Made by a program: the position numbers and the translations under genes
Notes under the pieces: generated by a model
Database searches by the model: none
What the model was told of the DNA's origin: nothing
The model's input: the letters and a program-made list of their open reading frames with translations, nothing else
Shown: positions 1 through 8,969 of the stretch, piece after piece
How positions within the stretch are numbered: the stretch's first letter is position 1
Layout of the letters: the number at the start of each line of letters is the position of its first letter
DNA from: Zantedeschia hybrid cultivar
Lineage: Eukaryota > Streptophyta > Magnoliopsida > Alismatales > Araceae
Direction of reading: 5' to 3'
DNA length: 64,000 bases
Assembly: GCA_030544215.1 (NCBI GenBank)
Contig: JARZZO010000003.1
Location: forward strand, 29,578,379 to 29,642,378

Positions 1-699
1 TTTGATGATTTTTATCAAAGTCTTATTTGTTGCCTCTGCTTGACCATTGCCTTGCGGATAATAAGGAGATGAATAATGCACTGCAATTCTATACCTGTTA
101 CAGAGATCCTTCAATTCTTGTGACACGAACTGTGGTCCATTGTCGGTGACGATGGTGCTTGGAATTCCAAATCGGGTGATGATGTTCTTCATGATGAACT
201 TGCAGACGGTTGATGCTTTGATCTCCACGTACGCTTCAGCTTCTGCCCACTTGGTGAAGTATTCCGTTGCCGTGAGAATGAAAGATTTTTGCTTGATGCC
301 GGAATCTGGATTACCAAGAGGTCCAATAATGTCGAAAGCCCACATGGAGAAAGGCCATGGGGAAGAAACAGGATGGAGTGAAGATGCAGGAGAATGAATT
401 TTGTCGGTGTGAAGTTGACACTTAGCACACCTACGAACAAATCCTACACAATCTTCTTCCATGGTTGGCCAATAAAATCCTTGTCTAAGGATCTTCTTTG
501 CTAACATCTGTCCATTGACATGACCACCACAAACTCCACTATGAGCTCCTTCCATAACTTTCCAAAGCTCATCTTCATCTAGACATCTCAGAAGAACTCC
601 ATCAAAACCTCTCTTATACAATGCTCCCCCAACTAGGGTGTATCGTTGAGCGACTCTCCTGATAGCTCTCTTCTCCTCAGTTGTAGCTTCCTCAGGATA
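1..699 (-). pseudogene. Gypsy-1 integrase (zinc-binding and catalytic core), partial
   Basis: The minus frame is open from 699 to the window edge, continuing the RT frame after an in-frame TGA at 700-702. I translated it by hand. The N-terminal zinc-binding module reads HSGVCGGH, then YWP and a C-x2-C pair (RRCAKCQ). The catalytic core follows with FDIIGP (first Asp), TDNGPQF (second Asp) and YYPQGNGQAEATNK (Glu). Integrase would join element cDNA to host DNA. The C-terminal domain lies outside the window; the Gypsy-3 copy at 63179-64000 shows it. The frame itself is clean, but the upstream stop prevents translation from RT. Confidence 0.9.
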
Positions 700-2610
700 T
701 CATTGATCTTCACAATATTTTGCAATTTCATAATACCATGGCTTCTGTTCATCATCCATCTCTTCTAACAGCTCCATCAACATAATTTCTCTTCTTTCAA
801 TGATATCTCCGTCTCTGACTTTCTTCAGCAACTTCTCCTTAGTTCTAAGGAATGAAGGATCTTTCACGGCGGGTGAAAGACGCCTATGAACTATGATTGA
901 TTCGGATTGTTTGCTGATTGGAAAATTAAGAGAAGATGCAAGTGAAGCTAGAGCGTCAGCTAAGATGTTCTGATTCCTAGGGACATGGACAAAGATCAAT
1001 TTCGTGAAAAGCTTTGAATAAGCAGAAGTAAGCTCTTGATAAGGCTTGAGTTTGGGATTGAGAGTTCGATACTTGGTCAGCACTTGGCGAAGAATCAGTT
1101 GGCTATCACCTACGATCCTGAGTTTGGTAACACCATGGAAATGAGCAGCCTCAAGACCAGCAAGAAGTGCCTCGTATTCAGCTATATTGTTTGTAACTGG
1201 AAAATCAAGCTGAAAGGCTTGTGGAATGGTGATACCTTCAGGTGATAACAGAACGATACCGATCCCTTTTCCATGAGAATTCAGAGCTCCGTCAAAATGC
1301 AGAGTCCACATATCATCTCTGATTTGATTTACGGACATCAGTTCCTCATCCGGAAACTCTGATCGCACTGGATCAAATCGAGGAAGGGGATGATGAGCGA
1401 GATGTTCTGCTATGGCATAGCCCTTGATCGCTTTCTGCTGGATATAAATGATGTCAAATTGAGATAGAAAGCTTTGCCATCGTGCTAACCTATCAGTAAG
1501 AACAGATTTCTCCAGAAGGAATTTGATCGGATTCATCCTAGCGATGAGATGGACTTCATGGGCCAGAAAATAATGCTTCAGTTTCTGCACAACCCAAACC
1601 AATGCTGCACATGTTTTCTCCATCGCCGTATATCTCTGTTCAGCGGGGTTGAGAAGTTTGGAGAGATAGTAGGCTGCCCTCTCTTTTCCTTCCTCATCTT
1701 CTTGTGCTAAGACAGCCCCCACAGCATCATCCAGGACTGAAATGTAAAGTATCAATGATTTGCCTGGAGATGGTGGTCTCAAAACAGGAGGACTTGCTAA
1801 GTAGTCCTTCAATCCATCGAATGCCTCCTGACACTTATCGTCCCAATCGAATTTGACTCCCGGCTTGGTAAGCTCGTAAAAAGGCTTACACCTTTGTGAG
1901 TGCTGAGAGACAAAACGGCGAATAAATTGCAACCTCCCGATTAATCCTCTCAACTCTTTCAAATTTTTAGGAGGTGGCATTTCTCTAATAGCCTTCGCCT
2001 TGTTAGGATCGATCTCAATTCCCCGTTTACTGACAATAAATCCAAGCAATTTCCCTGAAGATACCCCGAATACACATTTCTTGGGGTTCATCTTTAACTG
2101 ATATTCTCTCGACCTCTCTAATACCCTTGCCAAAACTTTGGCGTGCTCAGCCTTTGTTTTAGATTTAACTAATAAGTCATCCACATACACTTCCAGATCT
2201 ATGTGCATCATGTTATGGAATATTGCCATCATGGCCCTTTGATAGGTGGCTCCAGCATTCTTTAATCCAAACGGCATGACAACATAACAGTATGTTCCCC
2301 AAGGTGTAGTGAATGATGTTTTCTCTTGATCCTCTTCTGCCAGCTTAATCTGATTATATCCTGAAAATCCGTCCATGAATGATAACGTCTCATAGCCAGC
2401 GGTGTTATCGATGAGTACATCAATATGATGCAATGGAAAATCGTCTTTAGGACACGCCCGGTTCAAATCGCGGAAGTCAATGCAAATCCTGACCTTTCCG
2501 TCTTTCTTCATAACCGGGACTATGTTGGCTACCCATTGTGGATAAAGGACAACTCTAATAAATTTGGCTTTATGCAACTTATCGACCTCTTCCTTCATCT
2601 TTAGAGTCAT
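700..2610 (-). pseudogene. Gypsy-1 reverse transcriptase, RNase H and second (archaeal-type) RNase H
   Basis: A 636-residue open segment of Pol. RT starts within it: KDGKVRICIDFRDLN near residue 36, the catalytic YVDD at residue 142 (plus-strand 2176-2187), then KLLGFIVSKRGIEID. A gypsy RNase H follows (KPLVLYISV-like start, YYLSKLLNPAEQRYTAMEK). A second RNase H of archaeal type then begins at WTLHFDGA, with EYEALLAGLEAA, GDSQLI and NILADALASLA supplying Asp, Glu, Asp, Asp. This double arrangement defines Tat elements. Bounded by TGA stops at 2623-2625 (upstream; Gypsy-2 has CGA there) and 700-702. The first ATG is not a true start; the protein is part of Pol. Confidence 0.92.
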
Positions 2611-2622
2611 TTGTGGGTGGAA

Positions 2623-3375
2623 TCACCTTAATTTTTGTTTGACAGGGCTAACTCCGTCTTTTAATGTCAATCTGTGTTCAACTAAAGACGAATCTAATCC
2701 CGGCATATCTTCATAACTCCAGGCGAAAGTGTCCTTATAGTCCTTGAGTACTTGTATCATTGCGTTTTCATCCTCTGTAGAAAGATTTTTACTGACGAGG
2801 ACAACCTTAGGTTCGTCTTCAGTCCCTAAATTAATTTCTTTGGTGGGCTCTTCTACGGCAGCTGAGGGTTCATCGAATCTCTTCACTCCACTAGCATATG
2901 CCTCAGCCGCGTCCTCGTCATCTTCTTCTTCAACAATGGGGTCCTTTTCATGCATTAATTCATATACCCCGTACCCATCATTGATTGACTCATCATCCAT
3001 GCAATCTTCTGGCATCTGAATTGGATTTTCTAAAAGCTGAGGAATTAAAGAGCAAGAAGAGCACTTATCAGCTAAATCCTGGAGGTATCTATCTGGAATT
3101 TGCCTACCCTTAGGCTTCCTAGACTGACTAACCTGACTAGACTGCCTAACTTCACTATCATAACCTAACGAAGACGAAGCAGGATGAAAATCCTGTGATA
3201 CAAGCGGAAATACAAGAGAATCCTCCCGAGGGGAGGGACAGAGTAAATCTAGAAGAGAGTCTTGACCGAAGGACCCGCGCGATGGGGTGCAATCGGACAA
3301 GTAGGATGTTTCCTCAATGAGGATTTGGGAAGAATTTGTGGCCAGATTGGCATTTTTTTTTGGAAAATGAAAGAA
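2623..3375 (-). pseudogene. Gypsy-1 Pol segment between the frame change and RT
   Basis: An open frame in the RT register, entered at the A9 run (3353-3361) just after an in-frame TAA at 3376-3378. It encodes a Ser/Asp/Glu-rich linker (CPSPREDSLVFP, SRKPKGRQIPDRYLQDLA, EEEDDEDAAEAYASGVKRF). This leads into the normal N-terminal lead of gypsy RT (KDTFAWSYEDMPGL, VEHRLTLKDGVSPVKQKLR). It ends at a TGA (2623-2625) where Gypsy-2 has CGA, so this stop is a recent lesion. Without that stop it is continuous with RT. The linker is acidic and low-complexity, and I assign it no enzymatic role. Confidence 0.8.
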
Positions 3376-4190
3376 TTAAACATAAAGCAGGAGTGAATGC
3401 AAATGGAAGGAGAATCAGACGGAGTAAGTGGCACCAAGGCCAGAGGATTAGGGGGATCATATAGTAATATGTCCCAGATCAGATCATACAACCTCTCCAG
3501 ATCGAGAGGAGGTTGTGGTATAATGTCCCGAGGGGACAGAGTAATCATGACGGGCGGAGCCCGTGGAATATCTTCAATTATGACCCGCGACCAAGTCGGG
3601 GTCAAGAGTAGTGTACGAAATAAGGTATGGAGCATGAAGACATGTGAAGGATATGTCCCTCTCCAGAGCAGATCTGTTGTATAACCAGCTTCATAGGGGT
3701 CATCTGGTTCCCCTTCATCAGTCTCTTCGGACAGCAGTATCCGCTTGTCAAATATAGCACCAGGGCTTTCAATTAGTTCATCAATCTGCGGCGGCCACTT
3801 AGGTTCTGCAGGATCCAGAAATAGTCTGTTCAGTGCAATATACAGGTCCCTGAGATCGAACCATCTGTACCATTCACATTCAGGATCATCAAATTTCCTC
3901 CTTTTCATAGGCCGCAGAGCCTCCAAGGATTGGTACGTAAGTAGTTCGGAGCAATGTCTGGCCAAATCTCTCCCATATATATCATGGAAGTCAAAACAGG
4001 AAGTAATGACTACCGTATTGTCGTGGCTAAGTATGGGCCCTTTCACAAAGTGCGTACACAGGGTCCATGTTAAGGGATCTCGGCCTTCTTTAGGTGGTGT
4101 AGACATTGCCTCCCAGATCTTCGGGCCTTCTTCGATTTCTGCTTGTTTCAGTTTTATTGGTCTATAGCCCAGACCACTTCCAGGTGCCGC
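3249..4190 (-). CDS. Gypsy-1 domain X, unrecognised reading frame between G-patch and RT
   Basis: Same frame as gag and protease, separated from the latter only by a TGA at 4191-4193 where Gypsy-2 has CGA. About 310 residues. The part from position 4106 includes DPLTWTLCTHFVKGP, HDIYGRDLARHCSELLTYQ, ECEWYRWFDLRDLYIALNRLFLD, PPQIDELIE, LLWRGTYPSHVFMLHTLFRTLLLTPTW and an Asp-Pro-Pro-rich tail. Rich in Trp, Tyr, Leu and acidic residues; no signal peptide and no clear metal site. Gypsy-2 keeps it at high identity over its full length, so it was coding until recently. I do not recognise it. It could be an extra Pol domain or sequence inside a regulated intron. Confidence 0.6.
   Translation of the reverse strand, partial: AAPGSGLGYRPIKLKQAEIEEGPKIWEAMSTPPKEGRDPLTWTLCTHFVKGPILSHDNTVVITSCFDFHDIYGRDLARHCSELLTYQSLEALRPMKRRKFDDPECEWYRWFDLRDLYIALNRLFLDPAEPKWPPQIDELIESPGAIFDKRILLSEETDEGEPDDPYEAGYTTDLLWRGTYPSHVFMLHTLFRTLLLTPTWSRVIIEDIPRAPPVMITLSPRDIIPQPPLDLERLYDLIWDILLYDPPNPLALVPLTPSDSPSICIHSCFMFNSFIFQKKMPIWPQILPKSSLRKHPTCPIAPHRAGPSVKTLF
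3353..3361 (-). promoter_or_regulatory. A9 run at a -1 frame change between domain X and RT
   Basis: On the element strand nine A residues are read CAA-AAA-AAA-ATG in the gag/protease/X frame. A one-base backward slip gives AAA-AAA-AAT-GCC, which enters the RT frame. The RT frame is closed by TAA at 3376-3378 just upstream, and the X frame closes at 3249, so the run lies inside a short overlap. Gypsy-2 keeps the same run and register (12785-12793). A AAA AAA fits the slippery heptamer pattern X XXY YYZ. Splicing, as known for Ogre elements between protease and RT, is the alternative. Confidence 0.55.
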
Positions 4191-5852
4191 TCAATGATTT
4201 CTGACAGGAGTGGTCCTGCCTTGCAACTGAGTGCCCAGACCTTTCCCAGGCTTGTAGCCGTTCTTCATCATAATCCTCCATCCTGGGGTACTCATGCACT
4301 TCCCCCTCTTGATAGCATCTAACGGATATGGAGAAATAGTGGCGGCTTTCAGAGGATCAGCCACTGGACGGTAGACCTGTAATACCGACAGAAAAGGTTG
4401 CCGGCCAGGTGAAACAGCAGATTTAATGTTCAAGGTATGAGCAGCAGCAAGGATCGGCATGCTCGTCACTTTAATTATTCGTCCTTTGTAAGGGAATTTG
4501 AGGCATTGATGATTCGTAGAGGGAATTGCCTCGAGAGATTTAATATAAGGACGGCCCAAAATGGCATTTATGGAAGGGTCGATTTCCAGGATGTGAAATT
4601 CGACCTCTGCGTGACTTACAGGGCCCAGCTCCACTTTTAAATAAACCATTCCCAGAGGGGAACGGGTAGAATTGTCATATGCTGTTACTGAGATGGGGCT
4701 GGGCAGCCATTTCTCTCTGGGCACACCGCATAACTCCAGGGTCTTCGGAGGTAAAACATTGATCGAAGCCCCTGTGTCGACCAGGCATGCATCCACGGCC
4801 TTCTTACAGTTATTGACCGTGATACTCAGAGCCATGCTTCTGGCTGCCGGCGGCGCTAGTTCCGATGTATGGAATGTTATAGAGGGCTGATCCCCCTGAG
4901 GAACTAGTAGTGCTGCAATCTTCTCTACCGGCACGTCTTCATTGACCATCACCTTCTGCAGATATTCCATTAAAGCTTCTTGGTGACTCTTGGATCTTTT
5001 GATCAGTTCGAGTATAGTGATCCGTGCCGGTGTCCGATCCAGGTGTTTCAACAGGTCGTATTGAGTGCCTGGTGCACTCTCTTCATTGTGGGCTTCCTCA
5101 GTCGGCTGTGATGGGCCGTCTCTGACTGTGGACTGAGGAAAGACCTTGTTGAAAATCCTTCCACTCCGGAGCGCGTGTTCCTCAACCGTGGAGGATCCGG
5201 GTGACACTTTAAGTACCGCAGGGTTGGATGGTGCGGATGGCGTAGAGGGTTGGTATGTAGGTGATGGCGTAGGGCTAGGTGGTGATGGCGCGGTGCGGAT
5301 TAAAGGCCTAGAGGGTTGGATGGTGGATGGGTAAGTGGTTGGCGAAGTGGGGAATGGTACGCGTAATAGCGGTCTAGATGGTAAAGGCATATCTGGGTAA
5401 GTGGTAGTAGTAGCGGGTGAAGTAAGAAATGGTATGCGTAATACCGGCCTAGATGGTAGGAGGGGCGCGTTGTTGGTTTGCGGGGGGTTATATGATGGAG
5501 GCGTAGTGGTGCGGGGCGTAATGGGTCTAAGGAAGGCGGGTAGTGGTAATGGGTTATTGGGTGTGGGCGAGTGATATGTGGGTGTGGGTATAGGGGTGAT
5601 AGTAACGGGTTGTGGCCTTGGTATGTGGATGGTGCGGCGTGGTGGTCGCTCTGCGGTACTTTGAACGTGACCCGTTGAACAAAGAGAGGAAGAGTCCTCT
5701 ACTCTCCACTGCTGCCCACGACCAGCCTCAGACTGGCTGTTCGTCAAGATGGGAGCAACCTGATTTTGGTTCTGGTGCTCCGGGAGTGGATTCTGCACTA
5801 TTCCCATGTTGGGTGGTGCTACTGCCTGTGCCGGTGGTCTTGCTTGCTGCTG
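4191..5852 (-). CDS. Gypsy-1 proline-rich linker, aspartic protease and G-patch (Pol N-terminus)
   Basis: In frame with gag across the UAG at 5853-5855. The stretch up to 5807 and beyond is Gln/Pro/Thr/Ser-rich linker (PPRRTIHIPRPQP, repeated LLRVPFPTSP-like units). Then comes HALRSGRIFNKVFPQ, a helical segment (ELIKRSKSHQEALMEYLQKV), and a retroviral-type aspartic protease with DTGAS at about residues 344-348 counted from the ATG at 5807 (plus 4761-4778) and AILGRPYIK as the second loop. A G-patch-like motif (WRIMMKNGYKPGKGLG) follows, as in many plant gypsy elements. The protease matures Gag-Pol inside the particle. Terminated by TGA at 4191-4193, absent from Gypsy-2. Confidence 0.88.
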   Translation of the reverse strand, partial: QQQARPPAQAVAPPNMGIVQNPLPEHQNQNQVAPILTNSQSEAGRGQQWRVEDSSSLCSTGHVQSTAERPPRRTIHIPRPQPVTITPIPTPTYHSPTPNNPLPLPAFLRPITPRTTTPPSYNPPQTNNAPLLPSRPVLRIPFLTSPATTTTYPDMPLPSRPLLRVPFPTSPTTYPSTIQPSRPLIRTAPSPPSPTPSPTYQPSTPSAPSNPAVLKVSPGSSTVEEHALRSGRIFNKVFPQSTVRDGPSQPTEEAHNEESAPGTQYDLLKHLDRTPARITILELIKRSKSHQEALMEYLQKVMVNEDVPVEKIAALLVPQGDQPSITFHTSELAPPAARSMALSITVNNCKKAVDACLVDTGASINVLPPKTLELCGVPREKWLPSPISVTAYDNSTRSPLGMVYLKVELGPVSHAEVEFHILEIDPSINAILGRPYIKSLEAIPSTNHQCLKFPYKGRIIKVTSMPILAAAHTLNIKSAVSPGRQPFLSVLQVYRPVADPLKAATISPYPLDAIKRGKCMSTPGWRIMMKNGYKPGKGLGTQLQGRTTPVRNH

Positions 5853-5855
5853 CTA
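5853..5855 (-). promoter_or_regulatory. Conserved in-frame UAG between gag and pol, candidate readthrough site
   Basis: The gag frame ends in a glutamine run read CAG CAG TAG CAG CAG, and the same frame continues open into the protease. Gypsy-2 has TAG at the identical place (24551-24553). UAG followed by CAR resembles the start of the plant-virus readthrough context (UAG CAR YYA), though the following codon here is CAG. An ordinary CAG-to-TAG mutation before the family split is the alternative. Confidence 0.55.
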
Positions 5856-7823
5856 CTGCTGCGGTCTCCTCGCCTTCAGGGCTGTTATGTACTTCTTCAT
5901 TTCCTCCCAGTCTATGCCGCCCTGCTCATTAAGATCATGGATATAATCTCTGAATTGGAAGCAGGTGTCAATGGTATGCCCAGGTTGTCTGTGGAAATAG
6001 CAATACCTAGACGTATCGGCGTTTTGAGGCCAGACGGCCTTCTCTCTCGGCAAAACTAAGGCATTGGCTGCCATTAAAGCGCTGAAGATATCCGCCAAGG
6101 ATTCTGGGAGGGCCGGGTACTCTGCCCTTTTCGGGCCTGGAGGTCTCCTTTGTTGGTTGTAGTCACCAGGAGGAGGGACATTGTGGTACGCCGGCGGTGC
6201 ACGCGGCTGGTACTGTGGCTGTTGCTGTTGCTGCTGATGTGGCTGCTGATACTGCTGTTGCCGTTGCGGCTGTTGCTGTAACTGGTTCTGATTCGGCTGC
6301 TGGGGCCGCTGGTACTGCTGTTGGTAATGGGGGTTCTGCTGCTGCTTGTACCCCTGCTGGCTCGGCTGTGGCGGCCTCTGGTACTGCTGATTCCTCACAA
6401 ACTGGGGCGAGTTATTGTTCATGGTACTGACCTGCTCGTGAGAGAGCGTGCCCTCAGTAGTTGGACCTGAGCTAGGAGAATTTGGCACTGCAGGCTTCCG
6501 AGGTGGAGGCCTGTTAGGTCTGTGAGGATCAAAGACGCTAGAGAACGTAGCGTCCTTGAAAGCATTCTGGCAGTACCGTGCCCTTTCATAGAGCTCTGCC
6601 ATGTTCGTCAAGTTGTTCAAGGAGAGGACTAGCTTGAATTGGGGAGTGGCGTTAGAAATCAACATTTTCACTTGTTCGGATTCGGACAAGTGATCTTTCA
6701 CTTTTTCAGCCAGGCCCCGCCACCTGTCAGCAAAACTGACAAACTCCTCGTCCGGTTTCATCTTTTCTGCAATAAGATCCGTGATAGACAAGGAGGGTGC
6801 AACTCTGTCCTGGTATCGTTGGATAAATTTACGTGAAACGATACCATAATCCTCTACTTCTGAGGGTTCTAAAGAAAAGAACCACTCGAGGGCTGGTCCC
6901 TCTAGGGATCTCCTGAACAAGAAAGCCAATGACCTCTTATCATTCTGCCAGAAAGAGGATTCGTACATGAACTCCTTCAGGTGCGTGAAGGGGTTACCAG
7001 TACCGTTATACTTTCGATACACTGGCATTTCAGAGGGTGGCAGGTGGAATACTGGCAGGCTCGGTAAGTTAATTTCTGGCACAGCTTTAACCCCCATCAT
7101 TTTCTGGAGATTGTTAAATTGCTCGTCCATGCGCTCCATCTTGGCCAGCAATGTTTGCGTGGTTAGATCTGCCTGGGGAGGAGGAGGAGGAGGAAGTACT
7201 TGATAGGCCTGCTGCCTAGAGTACGTTAGACAAGGAGGATAATAAGGATGAGGTCCGGCAGAGCTTCCGCCATGCCCGAGGGCATTTTGATGAATAGGCG
7301 TTTGCGGTCTAGCCGGTTGCCTGGACGATGAAAGTTGCGGCCCAGTGGGCCGAGAAGTAATGTGAAGGCCTTCCATGGCCTGATGGATATAAGGAGGAGG
7401 AGGTTGTTGAGGAACAACGGGGGGAGCCACAGGATTCGGCTCAGCAGGCTGCATGGGTGCCTTCCCCTTCAAGATAGACTGGATCGCCTCGAATTGCTGA
7501 GGGTCCAGTCGGGAGGCAAGAACTCCCAGAGCATTGACAAGATCCATAGGATCGGAGGATGAGGGATCATGCTGATTCATGTCCCCCTCAAAGTCAGGAT
7601 TAGGAATCGCATATTCATGCGGAGGAAGATCATGATATTGATCGTGCGGATTAAAAAGAGGAGTTCGGACATTCCCGTCATGTCGAACTGGAATGGGGAC
7701 AGAATCAGCATCTCTCCCGTTCTCGTAGTTGAAATCTGAATTGCGAGGGGCATTAGCATCTCCCTCGTAGTTGATAATGGCGTCTTGGGCCATACTCAAA
7801 TCTCTGCCTGATCGCAGCAACAT
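5853..7823 (-). CDS. Gypsy-1 gag, structural protein (656 residues, intact)
   Basis: Starts at the ATG reading MLLRSGRDLS, a start shared with Gypsy-2 (26563). Order: an acidic N-terminal region, a Pro/Gln-rich stretch, then the capsid-type retrotransposon gag domain (FTHLKEFMYESSFW, LFRRSLEGPALEWFFSLEP, FIQRYQDRVAPSLSITDL, FVSFADRWRGLAEKV). A very Gln-rich linker follows, then a zinc knuckle of C-x2-H-x4-H-x4-C form (CYFHRQPGHTIDTC) near the C-terminus. Gag builds the virus-like particle and binds element RNA. The frame is unbroken to the UAG at 5853, which makes it the best preserved gypsy gene in the window. Confidence 0.93.
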   Translation of the reverse strand: MLLRSGRDLSMAQDAIINYEGDANAPRNSDFNYENGRDADSVPIPVRHDGNVRTPLFNPHDQYHDLPPHEYAIPNPDFEGDMNQHDPSSSDPMDLVNALGVLASRLDPQQFEAIQSILKGKAPMQPAEPNPVAPPVVPQQPPPPYIHQAMEGLHITSRPTGPQLSSSRQPARPQTPIHQNALGHGGSSAGPHPYYPPCLTYSRQQAYQVLPPPPPPQADLTTQTLLAKMERMDEQFNNLQKMMGVKAVPEINLPSLPVFHLPPSEMPVYRKYNGTGNPFTHLKEFMYESSFWQNDKRSLAFLFRRSLEGPALEWFFSLEPSEVEDYGIVSRKFIQRYQDRVAPSLSITDLIAEKMKPDEEFVSFADRWRGLAEKVKDHLSESEQVKMLISNATPQFKLVLSLNNLTNMAELYERARYCQNAFKDATFSSVFDPHRPNRPPPRKPAVPNSPSSGPTTEGTLSHEQVSTMNNNSPQFVRNQQYQRPPQPSQQGYKQQQNPHYQQQYQRPQQPNQNQLQQQPQRQQQYQQPHQQQQQQPQYQPRAPPAYHNVPPPGDYNQQRRPPGPKRAEYPALPESLADIFSALMAANALVLPREKAVWPQNADTSRYCYFHRQPGHTIDTCFQFRDYIHDLNEQGGIDWEEMKKYITALKARRPQQ

Positions 7824-8945
7824 GATATTAGATTCTCTTTTTTTTTTTTCAAAAATTTAATCAAACAAGTTGTGCAGAGATTAATCAAACAAGTGGATAC
7901 TTAACGTGATTTTAGGATTCCTTGTTGAATTATTTGAATTGGATTAAACCACAATTTCGCTCAGGGAAGGATCCTAGTTTCAGTTCAGTTTCCACCGTTA
8001 TTCTCTAGGGTTCTCTCTCACAACGCTTTCGGAATCTAGCCGGGACTTCAATTGGTACAACCAGCCCGATGATCAAGGAGGAATACCTTGATTTTGGGGA
8101 CTTATGGAGGTCTCAACGTCAACTTCTCTAGTCTGATCAAGGGACCAACCCAATCAGAGAGAGTTGCTAACGTCGAGTAATGTGTTCCTAAGAAAAGGAG
8201 GGTTTTAGCCTCAATGCATATGCCCTGCGACCTGGATGGCCTCTAATGCTTAATAGAGTAATGGGTAGCTAGCACTCAACACAGAAATCTGGAAACTGAA
8301 AAATAATTAAGAAACTGTCTGAATCGCGTCGATTATAGTCGACGCTATTCAAAACAGAACTTAATTCTTTCACAGAAAACAGATGCAAACAGTAGAGAAA
8401 ACCTGGAAAATAACTAAAAACTGCCTGAATCGCGTCGATTATGGTCGACGCTATTCAACACAGAGTTTAATTATTTCACAGAAACAGATGTGAACGACAG
8501 AGATAATCTGGAGGCTAAAAGGCGTCCAGGTGTACTGACGCGGTTTTAAAACGCGTCGCTGTTCCTGGACGCTTTTTAGTTCGCAGAAACAGATTTCCAG
8601 AAGGATTTTCTGGGTCGAATCCTCCTTAAACAGGGTAAAATGCAGTAAATAATCAACTCAAGCAAAGATTTTTAGTTTCAGATTTTAAACAGGATGGTTT
8701 ACTATCTAAACAACTAAGAAATCACACAATAACACAGCATTTTTATCATCAAAAACAGCTTTTTAAACTAATCAAGGGGAGGCAAGATCTTGCCATTGGG
8801 GTGTGCACGTGGTGCACGAGGGAAATTACTTAAACTAAACACTCACCAATCGGTGAGGACGTGTCGAAAGACACAAGTGGTGCACCGTGGGTGCCCGGTA
8901 TGATAATAGCAAGAACAAAAGAAATTAAAAGACGGCGAGACCAAG
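7824..8945 (-). other. Gypsy-1 leader (5' UTR) with palindromic GACGC modules
   Basis: Non-coding leader between primer-binding site and gag. It contains two near-identical palindromes, GAATCGCGTCGA to TCGACGCTATTC at 8321-8350 and 8427-8456, and a larger nested palindrome at 8517-8577. Also present are short GTGCAC palindromes near 8800-8885. No open frame of note. Confidence 0.7.
8517..8577 (-). repeat. 61-bp nested palindrome in the Gypsy-1 leader
   Basis: Outer arms AAAAGGCGTCCAGG (8517-8530) and CCTGGACGCTTTTT (8564-8577). Inner arms GACGCG (8537-8542) and CGCGTC (8552-8557), with TTTT/AAAA at the centre. The Gypsy-2 counterpart at about 27157-27220 keeps the fold despite substitutions. 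Confidence 0.7.
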
Positions 8946-8950
8946 TCCCA

Positions 8951-8962
8951 CCGTGATCGCCA
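8951..8962 (-). other. Gypsy-1 primer-binding site (TGGCGATCACGG)
   Basis: On the element strand TGGCGATCACGG, continuing GTGGGA, lies seven bases after the 5' LTR. Same sequence and spacing in Gypsy-2 (27574-27585). TGG matches the CCA end of a tRNA; I do not assign which tRNA. Confidence 0.6.
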
Positions 8963-8969
8963 AAAGAGC

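Noticed and set aside
140..440. Open frames on both strands overlapping the integrase
   Set aside because: Shadows of the true integrase frame, which is open from 699 to the window edge.
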